Source: Ruminococcus sp. (GTDB lineage Bacteria; Bacillota; Clostridia; Oscillospirales; Ruminococcaceae). From it: DNA of 64,000 bases. The notes below the pieces were generated by a model. It made no database searches. It saw only the letters and a list, made by a program, of their open reading frames with translations, and was not told where the DNA came from. This document shows positions 35,400-44,416 of this stretch, one piece after another. The stretch spans positions 62,001-126,000 of the forward strand of contig JAFTQW010000040.1 in assembly GCA_017462565.1 (NCBI GenBank), written 5' to 3'. The translations under genes were made by a program, and so were the position numbers. The first letter of the stretch is position 1. Each line of letters begins with the position of its first letter.

Positions 35400-36452
35400 C
35401 TACGCACCTCCGCATCCGATTTGTTGTTTTGCAGCGTCACGTCTTAACTGACCGCAAGCCGCCTCTATATCGCTCCCGAGAGTTCTTCTTACCGTAGCGT
35501 TTATTCCACGTTTTTCAAGTCTCTTTGCAAACTTTGCAACGCCGGAAGCGGCAGTTTTGTAATTTCTCTCTTTAACCTGATTTACAGGTATCAGATTCAC
35601 ATGGCAATTCAGTCCACGCAGCAGGTCTGCAAGCTTGTCTGCGTCTTTTTCAGCAGAATTGACATTGTCTATAACAGCATATTCAAAGGTTATCCGCCGT
35701 CCTGTTTTTTCAATATACATACGGCAGGCTTCAATAAGCTTGTCTATATTATATGTCCGGTTCACTGGCATTATTTCACTTCTTTTGTCGTTATCTGCAC
35801 TATGAAGCGAAACGGACAGAGTAAGCTGAAGTTTCTTATCGGCAAGATCATAAATTCTTGGAACGATTCCGCAGGTTGAAAGCGAAACGTGCCGCAGACT
35901 TAAATTATTTCCATTTTTATCTGAAAGCAGACTCAGAAACTTCATAACGCTGGCAAAATTATCAAGCGGCTCGCCGATTCCCATAAGAACGACTCCCGAC
36001 ACTCTTACTCCGGCGTCCCTTTCAGTTTCATAGATCTGCATAAGTATTTCAGAGGGTTCCAGATCACGGACGTAGCCGGCAATTGCAGAAGCACAGAAAC
36101 GGCATCCCATTTTGCAGCCAACCTGAGTTGAAACGCAAATACTTGTGCCATAATTATATTGCATCAAAACTGTTTCAACAAAGTTGCCATCCGGAAGTCT
36201 ATAAAGATATTTTACCGTATTATCTATAGCAGATTCAAGCTTTTTTTGCACAAATAGTCCTTTTATACAAAAAATTTCACTTAAACTCTGTCTCAATTGG
36301 ACAGATATATCAGTCATCTTGCTGAAATCAAAGACTCTTTTGACATGAAGCCACTGAAAAATCTGTTTTGCACGGAATTTTTTCTCTCCGTTTTCAATAA
36401 GAATATTTTCCAATTCCTCAAGACTGAGACTGAGAATATCTATTTTTTCCAA
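35400..36452 (-). CDS. rlmN: Dual-specificity RNA methyltransferase RlmN
   Basis: A 350-residue radical SAM enzyme that methylates C2 of A2503 in 23S rRNA and A37 in some tRNAs. The cluster motif is CKMGCRFCASA, the conserved N-terminal helical domain begins near residue 8, and the second catalytic cysteine is in RTLGSDIEAACGQL. It lies between rsmB and stp, as in Bacillus. Confidence 0.95.
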   Translation of the reverse strand: MEKIDILSLSLEELENILIENGEKKFRAKQIFQWLHVKRVFDFSKMTDISVQLRQSLSEIFCIKGLFVQKKLESAIDNTVKYLYRLPDGNFVETVLMQYNYGTSICVSTQVGCKMGCRFCASAIAGYVRDLEPSEILMQIYETERDAGVRVSGVVLMGIGEPLDNFASVMKFLSLLSDKNGNNLSLRHVSLSTCGIVPRIYDLADKKLQLTLSVSLHSADNDKRSEIMPVNRTYNIDKLIEACRMYIEKTGRRITFEYAVIDNVNSAEKDADKLADLLRGLNCHVNLIPVNQVKERNYKTAASGVAKFAKRLEKRGINATVRRTLGSDIEAACGQLRRDAAKQQIGCGGA

Positions 36453-36464
36453 TTGATCACCCGC

Positions 36465-37781
36465 TTAAATGTTATTTCTTTTTCTGAATTTAGCTATAAA
36501 AAAACCATCGCTGCCAAAATGACAAGGAAAAATGCTTGCTCTGCTGCCGAATTTTTCACCAAGAATTCCCGGAAGCGGAACAGCTTCAAGCTCCGGATGA
36601 TTTTCGAGAAGTCTGTCGCAGACCTCATCATTCTCGGCTTTTCTGAGCGTACAGGTTGAGTAGATCATTTCTCCGCAATACGAAAGATATTTAACAGCGT
36701 TATCAGCAATTTTATACTGAATATCAGGAAGATTCTTAAAATCTGAAAGGCTTTTATATTTTATCTCCGGTTTTTTTCCAATAACTCCAAACCCGGAACA
36801 CGGAACGTCGCAAAGAACTTTCGTAAATTCCGTAAGCTCCGGATCAAATATCATAGCGTCGCCTTTTTCAGCATAGATATTTTCAATACCGAGCCGCTGA
36901 GCGCCGTCCCGGATAAGCTTAACACGTTTCTCATGCAGGTCAAAAGCACGAATTTCTCCTCTGCCGTTCATAAGCTCTGCCATTGTAAACGTTTTGCCGC
37001 CAGGAGCTGCACATAAATCAAGAACGACGTCGTTTTCAGCCGGATTCAAGGCATAACAGCAAAGCTGTGAGGAAATATCCTGAACATGGAAAAAACCCTG
37101 TTTAAAGGCGTCCAAAGCCATAACGTCCCCGCCTTCAAGCAGGTAACAACCCTCTATGAGAGTAGATTTTTCAGCTTCTGCTGAATCCTTTGCAAGCGAT
37201 GATATCAGCTCCTCGTCACTGCATCGAAGATTATTTTTTCTTATTGCAACAGGACTTTTTTCAAGAGCATTTGCAAACAAATCCTCTGCAAGCTCTTCGC
37301 CGTAATCGTCAATAAGACTTTTTGCAAGCTCCTCGGGAACGGAATATTTTACGGAAACTGCCTGAATTTTGTCCGACGGAAGCTTTATTTTCTTGCCTTG
37401 ACGAAGAAAATTACGCAGTATCGCATTAACCATGCCTGAAGCGCTCGTTTTGGCAAATTTCTTTGCAAGCTCAACGCTCTCGCTGACAGCCGCATTATCG
37501 GGAACGGAGTCCATATACAGGATCTGATAAATTCCGCTTCTGAGAATATTCAAAACAGCGTCATCGAGCTTGTTCAGCGGACTTGACGAAAATGATTTGA
37601 TTATATGGTCAAGAGTGATCTTCCTCTCGATAACTCCGTAATAAATGGCTGAACACAGCTTTTTATCACGTTCATCAAGATCAGAACCGCCAAGTCCGCT
37701 GTTTAACTGCAAGTTGGAATAGCTTCCGTCTTTAAATGTTTTGACGAGAAGCTTTACCGCAAGATAGCGTGAATCAGCCAT
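36465..37781 (-). CDS. rsmB: 16S rRNA m5C967 methyltransferase RsmB
   Basis: A 438-residue protein: an N-terminal NusB-like RNA-binding domain (about 1-130) and a SAM-dependent methyltransferase domain. The SAM site is LDLCAAPGGKTFTMAE, with catalytic cysteines in CDVPCSGFG and STCTL. It methylates C967 of 16S rRNA. It is 12 bases before rlmN and 2 bases after the YugP-type peptidase. Confidence 0.94.
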   Translation of the reverse strand: MADSRYLAVKLLVKTFKDGSYSNLQLNSGLGGSDLDERDKKLCSAIYYGVIERKITLDHIIKSFSSSPLNKLDDAVLNILRSGIYQILYMDSVPDNAAVSESVELAKKFAKTSASGMVNAILRNFLRQGKKIKLPSDKIQAVSVKYSVPEELAKSLIDDYGEELAEDLFANALEKSPVAIRKNNLRCSDEELISSLAKDSAEAEKSTLIEGCYLLEGGDVMALDAFKQGFFHVQDISSQLCCYALNPAENDVVLDLCAAPGGKTFTMAELMNGRGEIRAFDLHEKRVKLIRDGAQRLGIENIYAEKGDAMIFDPELTEFTKVLCDVPCSGFGVIGKKPEIKYKSLSDFKNLPDIQYKIADNAVKYLSYCGEMIYSTCTLRKAENDEVCDRLLENHPELEAVPLPGILGEKFGSRASIFPCHFGSDGFFIAKFRKRNNI

Positions 37782-37783
37782 GA

Positions 37784-38452
37784 TCAGTTTCTTCTGACAG
37801 ACGCAAGAAGTCTTATAAGCTGAAGAATAGAAGTTACCAGTGCCGTAACATAAGTGAATGCAGCAGCCTTAAGAACCTTCTGAGCCATCGGAACTTCATT
37901 ATAATCAAGAATTCCGTCAGATTCAAGCGTTTTAAGCGCTCTTCCGCTTGCATCAAGTTCAACAGGGAGAGTTACAGCCTGGAAAAGTACTACTGCGCCG
38001 AACATAATAATTCCGATAAGTGCAAGTTCAGGAAAAATCTCAAACAGTAAAATGCCAAGAATGAACACGAAATACCAGAGTCTTGAGCAAATATTTGTAA
38101 TCGGAACTATAGCCGTTCTTATTTTAATAGGAGTGTATTCCTGTGCGTGCTGACAGGCATGACCGCATTCATGAGCTGCAACGCCGATAGCCGCAACAGA
38201 AGTCTGTCCGTAAACTGCGTCAGAAAGCCTTACAACATTATCTCTCGGATCGTAATGATCGGTAAGCTCGCCGCTGATGCGCTCGATTCGGACATTGTAA
38301 AGACCGTTACTGTCGAGAATCTGTCTTGCAACCTGATCAGCTGTAAGACCTCTCGAATTTCTGACATTTTTGTACTTTTTAAAAGTTGAATTAACATTAA
38401 CCTGCGCTATGATAGGCAGAATAAGCATGACCAATAAAATAACGATTCCCAT
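37784..38452 (-). CDS. YugP-type zinc metallopeptidase, membrane-bound
   Basis: A 222-residue protein with an N-terminal membrane segment (about 2-17), the zinc motif AAHECGHACQHA (HExxH form) and two or more C-terminal membrane segments (LWYFVFILGILLFEIF, LALIGIIMFGAVVLFQAV). This is the YugP family of putative neutral zinc peptidases; substrates are unknown. Its insertion between fmt and rsmB is common in Clostridia. Confidence 0.87.
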   Translation of the reverse strand: MGIVILLVMLILPIIAQVNVNSTFKKYKNVRNSRGLTADQVARQILDSNGLYNVRIERISGELTDHYDPRDNVVRLSDAVYGQTSVAAIGVAAHECGHACQHAQEYTPIKIRTAIVPITNICSRLWYFVFILGILLFEIFPELALIGIIMFGAVVLFQAVTLPVELDASGRALKTLESDGILDYNEVPMAQKVLKAAAFTYVTALVTSILQLIRLLASVRRN

Positions 38453-38464
38453 AGTATGTTCCTC

Positions 38465-39397
38465 CTAAAAATTCAATTTTTCGCCCTTTGTGAGCTTTTT
38501 ACCCCTGAGGAAATCCTCAGTTTTCATACGTTTCTTTCCCTCCGGCTGAACCTCGCAGAACCGGATAAGACGTCCGTCGCCGCATTTAACTGCAAACGAA
38601 TCTGCATCAACTATCTCGCCGTTCTCAGATTCCGGAGCAATATTGTCCAAAATCTCAGATCTGAACACCTTTAATCTTTTCCCTTCAAGCATTGTAAATC
38701 CGGTAACGCCTCTTATGGTATTGTGGATTTCCTCTGCGGATCTGGAGAAATCAAGTGCGCTCATTTCCTTTTTTATCATCGGAGAATAGCACGAAAGCGA
38801 GTCATTCTGCTTTTCGGGAGAAAGACTGCCGTTCAGAATTGCCTCGATAGTTTCGGCAAGAACTTCTCCGCCCATAACAGAAAGTCGGTCATAAAGTTCC
38901 TGATACGTTTCATTTTCGCCGATTTTCATGCTTTTCTTAATGAGCATATCACCTGTGTCAAGTCCTTCGCTCATTTGCATAGAGGTTACGCCGGTTTCCG
39001 TTTCACCGTTAAGAATAACCCAGTTTATCGGAGCTGCTCCCCTATACTTCGGAAGAAGTGAAGCGTGAATATTTACACATCCGTGTTTTGGAAGCTCTAA
39101 AATCTCTTTCGGAAGAATCTGTCCGTAAGCTGTAACAACAATAAGATCGGGAGCAATATCGTTCAAAATCTTAATTGATTTCTCCGCATCCTCACCCTTT
39201 CTCAGCGACAGCGGCTGGTAGACAGGCAGTCCGTATTCCTCCGCAGCAGTCTTAACGGGAGTAGGTATCATTTTATATCCTCTTCCCTTCGGCTTATCAG
39301 GCTGAGTAAAAACCGCTGCGACCTCGTGATCGCTCTCCGCAAGAGTTTTCAGACAGGGAACGGCAAAATCAGGCGTCCCCATAAAAACTATCTTCAT
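38465..39397 (-). CDS. fmt: Methionyl-tRNA formyltransferase
   Basis: A 310-residue enzyme that formylates initiator Met-tRNA. It starts MKIVFMGTPDFAVPCL; the catalytic core shows NIHASLLPKYRGAAPINW and the Asp in GLDTGDML, with a C-terminal OB-like domain. It follows def by 6 bases, the enzyme that later removes the formyl group. Confidence 0.95.
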   Translation of the reverse strand: MKIVFMGTPDFAVPCLKTLAESDHEVAAVFTQPDKPKGRGYKMIPTPVKTAAEEYGLPVYQPLSLRKGEDAEKSIKILNDIAPDLIVVTAYGQILPKEILELPKHGCVNIHASLLPKYRGAAPINWVILNGETETGVTSMQMSEGLDTGDMLIKKSMKIGENETYQELYDRLSVMGGEVLAETIEAILNGSLSPEKQNDSLSCYSPMIKKEMSALDFSRSAEEIHNTIRGVTGFTMLEGKRLKVFRSEILDNIAPESENGEIVDADSFAVKCGDGRLIRFCEVQPEGKKRMKTEDFLRGKKLTKGEKLNF

Positions 39398-39403
39398 ACT
39401 ATA

Positions 39404-39865
39404 TCATTCCTCCTCCGGAACAAAGAATTCCTCCACGATTTCTGTAAAAACATGACCGTCAAGGTGATCGTTTTCGTGACAAGTACACTCTGCGCCAAGC
39501 TCGACGAAGTCACGCTCAAACCAGTTTCCGTTTCTGTCCTGCGCTTTGAGATGGCACTTCATCGGTCTTGTAACATATCCCCAGACATTCGGACAGGAAA
39601 GGCAGCCTTCCTGCACTCTCTGCTTACCCTCGCATCTTGAAACTTCGGGATTTATAGCCTCTACTGAACCCTCTTCAAGGTGCATGATAAAAATACGTCT
39701 GCAAACGCCGACCTGCGGAGCAGCAAGACCAAGTCCCTGTGCCTTATCAAGAGTTTCGTGCATATCATCCAAAAGCTGAGCCAATTTTTCGTCAAATTTA
39801 TCAACAGGTTTGCAAACCTTGTGAAGTATTTCGTCCTTATCAGTTAAAATTTTTCTCAGCGCCAT
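39404..39865 (-). CDS. def: Peptide deformylase
   Basis: A 153-residue metalloenzyme that removes N-formyl groups from new proteins. All three motifs are present: GLGLAAPQVG, EGCLSCP (metal Cys) and HENDHLDG (metal His pair and catalytic Glu). I begin at the ATG giving MALRKILTDKDEILHK, with AAGGA about 9 bases upstream; a TTG 18 bases earlier is less likely. It lies between priA and fmt. Confidence 0.95.
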   Translation of the reverse strand: MALRKILTDKDEILHKVCKPVDKFDEKLAQLLDDMHETLDKAQGLGLAAPQVGVCRRIFIMHLEEGSVEAINPEVSRCEGKQRVQEGCLSCPNVWGYVTRPMKCHLKAQDRNGNWFERDFVELGAECTCHENDHLDGHVFTEIVEEFFVPEEE

Positions 39866-39883
39866 TTTATACATTCCTTTCAA

Positions 39884-42328
39884 TTATACTCCAACATCGC
39901 CGTTCATATCCGCATAAAGCGATACTTTTTTCATCTCTTTTAATTTAGAAGATTCAACAAGAACCTCACTGATAAAAGATCTTATCTCGGCGGTATTCTT
40001 GCATTTCATAATAATTCTGTACCGGAATTTTCCTCCGATTTTTCCATAAGAGCATTTTACCGGACCAAGAACTCTTACGGGAGTTTTTGGCTGAAGCGTC
40101 CTCAGTTTTTCATTCATGAGCAAAATAACTGCGTCGGCTCCTTTTTTCACCGATATTTCGTCGCTTGCGGAGAAACAAAATATACACATATCGCAAAGCG
40201 GAGGAAAAATCATTGCACGTCTGATTGCAATTTCTTCTCTGTAAAAGCCTTTGTAGTCCTGAGCCGCCGCAAGATTCATTATATAATGCTCCGGAATAAA
40301 CGTCTGAAGCACAGCCCGACCCTTCCGTCCGCCTCGTCCGCCTCGTCCCACAACCTGAGTAATGAGAGAAAAAGTCCGCTCGTAACTCCGGAAATCGCCG
40401 GCATACAAGGCTTTATCGACCGACAGCACTCCAACAAGAGTAACATTGGGAAAATCGAGTCCCTTTCCTATCATCTGAGTTCCGATCATTATATCATATT
40501 CGCCATTTCGGAATGCCGAAAAGTTCTTTTCATAAGAATATCGGGAAAAAGTAGTATCAGCGTCCATTCTCAGAACTCTTGCTGACGGGAAGAACATTTT
40601 AAGCTCTTCCTCCAGCTTCTGAGTACCGAATCCCATATTTTTTAGTCTTTCCGAGCCGCATGACGGACATTTTGTGATCGGTTCACTCACAAATCCACAG
40701 TAATGGCACATCATTTTGTCATTTTTTTTATGATACGTCAGCGGAACCGAGCAATTTGGGCAGTAAATCGGCTGATAACAATCGCAGCAGCTTATGATCG
40801 TGTGAAAGCCACGGCGATTGAGCAGTAAAATGGTCTGCTCGCCGTTTTTTAGATTGAGATTTATCTCTTTGGTCAGTTCACGGCTGAATTCAGCGGCATT
40901 GCCCTCGCTGCGCTCAATATTCATGTCCACAATCCGAACATCCGGAAGCGAATTGCTGTGATATCTTTTTTTCATCTCAAGAAGACGGTAAATGCCTCTT
41001 TCAGCCAGATAATAGCTCTCTATAGAGGGCGTCGCCGAAGCCAGAAGGAGCGCTGCCTTGTGATACAAACAACGCTGTTTCGCCGCATCATGAGCAATAT
41101 ATCTTGGGGAGCTGTCCGACTTATACGAACGTTCTCCCTCTTCATCAATGATAATAAGACCGATATTGCTGCAAGGCGCAAAAACTGCACTTCTCGTACC
41201 TATAACGATATCCGCATCGCCTCTTTTTATCCGTTTGTACTCATCAAGCCTTTGACCAAGAGAAAGTCCGCTGTGAATAACGGCAACTCTTTCACCGAAA
41301 AGCGAACGAAAACGCTTTAAGATCTGCGGTGTAAGACCGATTTCCGGAACAAGCAGGATCGCCTGCCTGCCAAGCCTTATCGTATCTGAAATGAGCTTTT
41401 CAAAAACGGAAGTTTTACCGCTTCCCGTCACTCCATGAAGGAGAAAAGCAGCCGGTTTTTTCTCAAAAATCTGAGCGAAAACCGCATCATGAGCCGCTTG
41501 CTGTTCATCCGAAAGCACAATAGAATCGGGATCGCATTTTGTATCTGCTCCATCATCCACGCCACGTAAAATTTCCACATCGTACTCCTCGGCAGCGCCG
41601 TTTGCAGCAAGTCTTTTAACTACAGCGGCAGTCACTCCGCACATATATGCAGCTTCTTTTTCCGCTGCCGAACCGTATTCCAAAAGAAAATCGGCAACCT
41701 GTTTTTGCTTTGGAGTAAGCTTAAAGCGCTCAGGCTCTCTCTGAAATTCGTCCGTAAGACGAACCATTTTCATAGTCGCATCACCGACCGACTGTCTGAA
41801 AACGTTGTCCGAGATGATAGCCCCGCAATCGCAAAGTTCGTCAACAGCTGCTCTTCCGTTTTCGACAATATAATTTTCAAGAAAACTGTTCAGCTCCGTT
41901 TCTGAAGAATTGATTTTTGCAAGAAGCTTTGCACCCTCCTCCGAAAGGTTTTCATAAGAGTCAAAATTTTTTACAAGGCTGAACCGTTCCTTAACTGTCA
42001 CGCTCATTGCCGGGGGCAGCATAATTTTTGCAGCGTCGAAATATGTGCAGAAAGTCTGCTCACGCAGGTAAAGAGCAAGCCTGATAAGCTCGTCTGAAAG
42101 TGCCGGTTCATCATCTATAAGCGAAACAAGCTTTTTAAGTTTGCTGCCGCCGCCTTCAGATAGTTTCATCACAATGCCTATTCTTCGCTTATTTCCGCTT
42201 CCAAAAGGAACAAGCACTCTGCATCCGCACGCTATTTTACCGCAGAAATTTTCCGGAACAATATAACTGAACAGCCTGTCAAACGAATAAACCGTTCCGC
42301 TTACAGCAGTTTCCGCAATCAGCGACAT
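39884..42328 (-). CDS. priA: Primosomal protein N' (replication restart helicase PriA)
   Basis: An 814-residue helicase that recognises stalled forks. It has an N-terminal DNA-binding domain, Walker A in LLHGVTGSGKTSVFE, a DEEGERSYK box, and a zinc-binding insert with paired cysteines (CCDCYQPIYCPNCS, CHYCGF, CPSCGS). Motifs V and VI read IGTQMIGKGLDFPNV and QVVGRGGRGGRKG. Its ATG overlaps the rpoZ stop by one base. In Bacillus, coaBC lies between rpoZ and priA; here it does not. Confidence 0.95.
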   Translation of the reverse strand: MSLIAETAVSGTVYSFDRLFSYIVPENFCGKIACGCRVLVPFGSGNKRRIGIVMKLSEGGGSKLKKLVSLIDDEPALSDELIRLALYLREQTFCTYFDAAKIMLPPAMSVTVKERFSLVKNFDSYENLSEEGAKLLAKINSSETELNSFLENYIVENGRAAVDELCDCGAIISDNVFRQSVGDATMKMVRLTDEFQREPERFKLTPKQKQVADFLLEYGSAAEKEAAYMCGVTAAVVKRLAANGAAEEYDVEILRGVDDGADTKCDPDSIVLSDEQQAAHDAVFAQIFEKKPAAFLLHGVTGSGKTSVFEKLISDTIRLGRQAILLVPEIGLTPQILKRFRSLFGERVAVIHSGLSLGQRLDEYKRIKRGDADIVIGTRSAVFAPCSNIGLIIIDEEGERSYKSDSSPRYIAHDAAKQRCLYHKAALLLASATPSIESYYLAERGIYRLLEMKKRYHSNSLPDVRIVDMNIERSEGNAAEFSRELTKEINLNLKNGEQTILLLNRRGFHTIISCCDCYQPIYCPNCSVPLTYHKKNDKMMCHYCGFVSEPITKCPSCGSERLKNMGFGTQKLEEELKMFFPSARVLRMDADTTFSRYSYEKNFSAFRNGEYDIMIGTQMIGKGLDFPNVTLVGVLSVDKALYAGDFRSYERTFSLITQVVGRGGRGGRKGRAVLQTFIPEHYIMNLAAAQDYKGFYREEIAIRRAMIFPPLCDMCIFCFSASDEISVKKGADAVILLMNEKLRTLQPKTPVRVLGPVKCSYGKIGGKFRYRIIMKCKNTAEIRSFISEVLVESSKLKEMKKVSLYADMNGDVGV

Positions 42329-42537
42329 TATTCCGCCGAAGTTTCAGCTGTGTTTACAATTTTGCACTTTCCGCTGGCGATCTCTTCAACAGCAGTTTTA
42401 ACAGGCTTTTCCTCGAGAGTTTCACCGTTTTTGTAGAGAGTTTCAGAAATTTCTCTTGCACGTTTAGCAACGGCAATAACAAGTGAATAACAGCTCTCAT
42501 TTTTTGAAATAATCTGATTTACAGCAGGTCTAAGCAT
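42328..42537 (-). CDS. rpoZ: RNA polymerase omega subunit
   Basis: A 69-residue protein starting [19 protein letters not shown], with VAKRARE typical of omega, which helps assemble the beta-prime subunit. It overlaps the gmk end by 8 bases and the priA start by one, so the three are co-translated. Gene order gmk-rpoZ is conserved across bacteria. Confidence 0.9.
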   Translation of the reverse strand: MLRPAVNQIISKNESCYSLVIAVAKRAREISETLYKNGETLEEKPVKTAVEEIASGKCKIVNTAETSAE

Positions 42538-43135
42538 TTTTTAACACCTCATTTATAATTTTGCCCGAGAATTCGCTTTTAAGCTCCTCTGCACGAATAA
42601 TCGCCAGAAAATCGCTTACGGCGTCCTCAAGAGCAGCATTGACAACAACATAATCATATTTTTCCGCCAGCATAATTTCTCCGGCAGCCTTGGAAATCCT
42701 TTCTTCAATAACCTCGTCGGATTCCGTTCCTCTTTTTCTGAGACGGCGGCGAAGCTCGTTTATTGAAGGCGGAGCTACAAACACAAAAATCGCATCCGGA
42801 CGTATATCACGAATCTTCATAGCTCCCTGAACCTCAATTTCAAGAATCACATTGATTCCCTGTTCAAGCTTGTTATCGACTTCGCTTTTGAGCGTTCCAT
42901 AAAAATTATTACAATATTCAGCGTGCTCGATAAAAGCGTTTTCATCAATTTTTCTCAAAAAATCCTCACGGCTGATAAAGTGATAATTTACTCCATCAAC
43001 TTCACCCTCACGAGGCTTTCTTGTAGTTGCCGAAACAGAAACGTAAAACTTTTCATCTTTAAGAATTTCGGCAAGCATAGTTCCCTTTCCGCATCCGGAC
43101 GGCGCAGAAAAGACGATAAGTCTGCCTTTACTCAT
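42530..43135 (-). CDS. gmk: Guanylate kinase
   Basis: A 201-residue kinase converting GMP to GDP. The P-loop is [14 protein letters not shown]-binding residues lie in [17 protein letters not shown], and the lid in [11 protein letters not shown] start at the ATG giving [13 protein letters not shown] longer reading to 43258 runs through remA. It overlaps remA by 8 bases. Confidence 0.95.
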   Translation of the reverse strand: MSKGRLIVFSAPSGCGKGTMLAEILKDEKFYVSVSATTRKPREGEVDGVNYHFISREDFLRKIDENAFIEHAEYCNNFYGTLKSEVDNKLEQGINVILEIEVQGAMKIRDIRPDAIFVFVAPPSINELRRRLRKRGTESDEVIEERISKAAGEIMLAEKYDYVVVNAALEDAVSDFLAIIRAEELKSEFSGKIINEVLKNA

Positions 43136-43385
43136 TGTCATCATTACCTCCTGAACCATTGATTCTTGCTGCAAGAGTATCGGTAATAAGGGACGAAAGG
43201 ATAATATGTCCGCTGTCCGTAATAATAACCGCTCTTGTTTTTCTTCCATAGGTTGCATCTATAGCATTTCCGCTGTCACGAGCCTCCTGAACAAGCCTTT
43301 TTATCGGAGCAGACTCGGGGCTTACTATCGTAACTATTCTTTCGGCGGAAACCATATTTCCGTATCCGATATTTATAAGCTTCAT
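43128..43385 (-). CDS. remA: RemA/DUF370 family DNA-binding regulator
   Basis: An 85-residue protein: [18 protein letters not shown], then [16 protein letters not shown] and the conserved [18 protein letters not shown]. RemA forms ring-shaped multimers that wrap DNA and activates matrix genes in Bacillus. Its position between yicC and gmk is conserved in Bacillota. The C-terminal tail is short and acidic (GGNDDNE). Confidence 0.93.
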   Translation of the reverse strand: MKLINIGYGNMVSAERIVTIVSPESAPIKRLVQEARDSGNAIDATYGRKTRAVIITDSGHIILSSLITDTLAARINGSGGNDDNE

Positions 43386-43394
43386 TGACCGCAC

Positions 43395-44273
43395 CTACTC
43401 GATATTCTGAATCTGCTCACGGATCTTTTCGATTTCCGATTTCATTTCAACTACAATCTTGGTCACATTCAGATCCTGTGCCTTTGAACCGATCGTATTA
43501 ACCTCACGGTTAATTTCCTGAACAATGAAATCGAGTTTTCTTCCAACGGCTTCATCCGATTCAAGAATAGTTTTCAGCTGAGAAATATGGCTTCTGAGGC
43601 GAACTGTTTCTTCATCGACAGCAATTTTCTCAGAAAATACCGCAGCCTCGGTAAGAATTCTCTGATCGTCAATATTTTTATCCTCAAGAACTTCGCTGAG
43701 TTTTTTATAGAGTCTATTTCTATAATTTTCGACAGTCTGCGGAGAAAGTTCCTCGACCTTTTCGACCATTTCAAGAATATAATCAGCCTTTTCAATAATA
43801 TTTTCGCCGAGCGCCTTTCCCTCGACGCTTCTCATATCAATGAACTTTTCCAGAGCGTCATTGGTTACCTCATAAACATCGTTCCAAACCATTTCTTCGT
43901 CATCCGGAGTTTTTTGAATATTAAAAATATCAGGAAGCTTTATCAGTTTTGAAAGTGTAAGATCATCTTTAAGCCCGAGTTCGTCTACAATTCCTCTGAG
44001 CGCCGAAACATAGCCTTCTGCAATACTCTTGTTAACTGCGATTTCAGAATCTTTGCCCTCTATATTGTTTATAGTTACAGAAACATCGATTTTTCCTCTT
44101 GAAATGCTCGTTTTTAATAGAGCTTTCATTTTTTCGTCAATATAACTGTAGGTTCTCGGGATTCTCGAAGTATACTCGTAATATCTATGATTAACGGAGC
44201 GAATTTCTACTGTAATATCCCTGCCGTTAAGAATTTTCTGTGCCCTGCCGTAGCCGGTCATACTTTTTAGCAC
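43395..44273 (-). CDS. yicC: YicC-family endoribonuclease
   Basis: A 292-residue protein of the YicC/YloC family: an N-terminal MTGYGRA and VNHRYYEYTSRIP, a helical middle, and a C-terminal LDFIVQEINREVNTIGSKAQ, the usual end. Some members have been shown to cleave RNA. A GTG at 44273 gives the common start M-L-K-S-M-T-G-Y-G, with GGGGG upstream; the ATG at 44261 is an alternative. It is the first gene of the cluster that runs to spoVM. Confidence 0.9.
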   Translation of the reverse strand: MLKSMTGYGRAQKILNGRDITVEIRSVNHRYYEYTSRIPRTYSYIDEKMKALLKTSISRGKIDVSVTINNIEGKDSEIAVNKSIAEGYVSALRGIVDELGLKDDLTLSKLIKLPDIFNIQKTPDDEEMVWNDVYEVTNDALEKFIDMRSVEGKALGENIIEKADYILEMVEKVEELSPQTVENYRNRLYKKLSEVLEDKNIDDQRILTEAAVFSEKIAVDEETVRLRSHISQLKTILESDEAVGRKLDFIVQEINREVNTIGSKAQDLNVTKIVVEMKSEIEKIREQIQNIE

Positions 44274-44332
44274 CTTACCCCCTGCTTTCCATTTAGTTTT
44301 GCACACAAATTTCCATATATGTATACAAATTT

Positions 44333-44361
44333 ATTATAACACTTTCAGAAAAAAAAAGCAA
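44333..44361 (-). promoter_or_regulatory. Promoter of the yicC-to-spoVM cluster
   Basis: On the minus strand TTGCTT (44361-44356), a 17-base spacer and TATAAT (44338-44333). It lies directly after the GH48 terminator and about 60 bases before yicC. I saw no other equally good promoter inside the cluster, but I did not search every intergenic gap exhaustively. Confidence 0.75.
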
Positions 44362-44371
44362 GTGTTTTGCC

Positions 44372-44404
44372 AAAAAAATAAAAGGGATGCCGAAGCATCC
44401 CTTT
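44372..44404 (-). terminator. Terminator of the GH48 gene
   Basis: On the minus strand AAAGGGATGC-TTCG-GCATCCCTTT, a 10-bp stem with a stable UUCG tetraloop, then TTATTTTTTT. A strong rho-independent terminator 13 bases after the stop codon. Confidence 0.92.
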
Positions 44405-44416
44405 AAATTTATTGAA

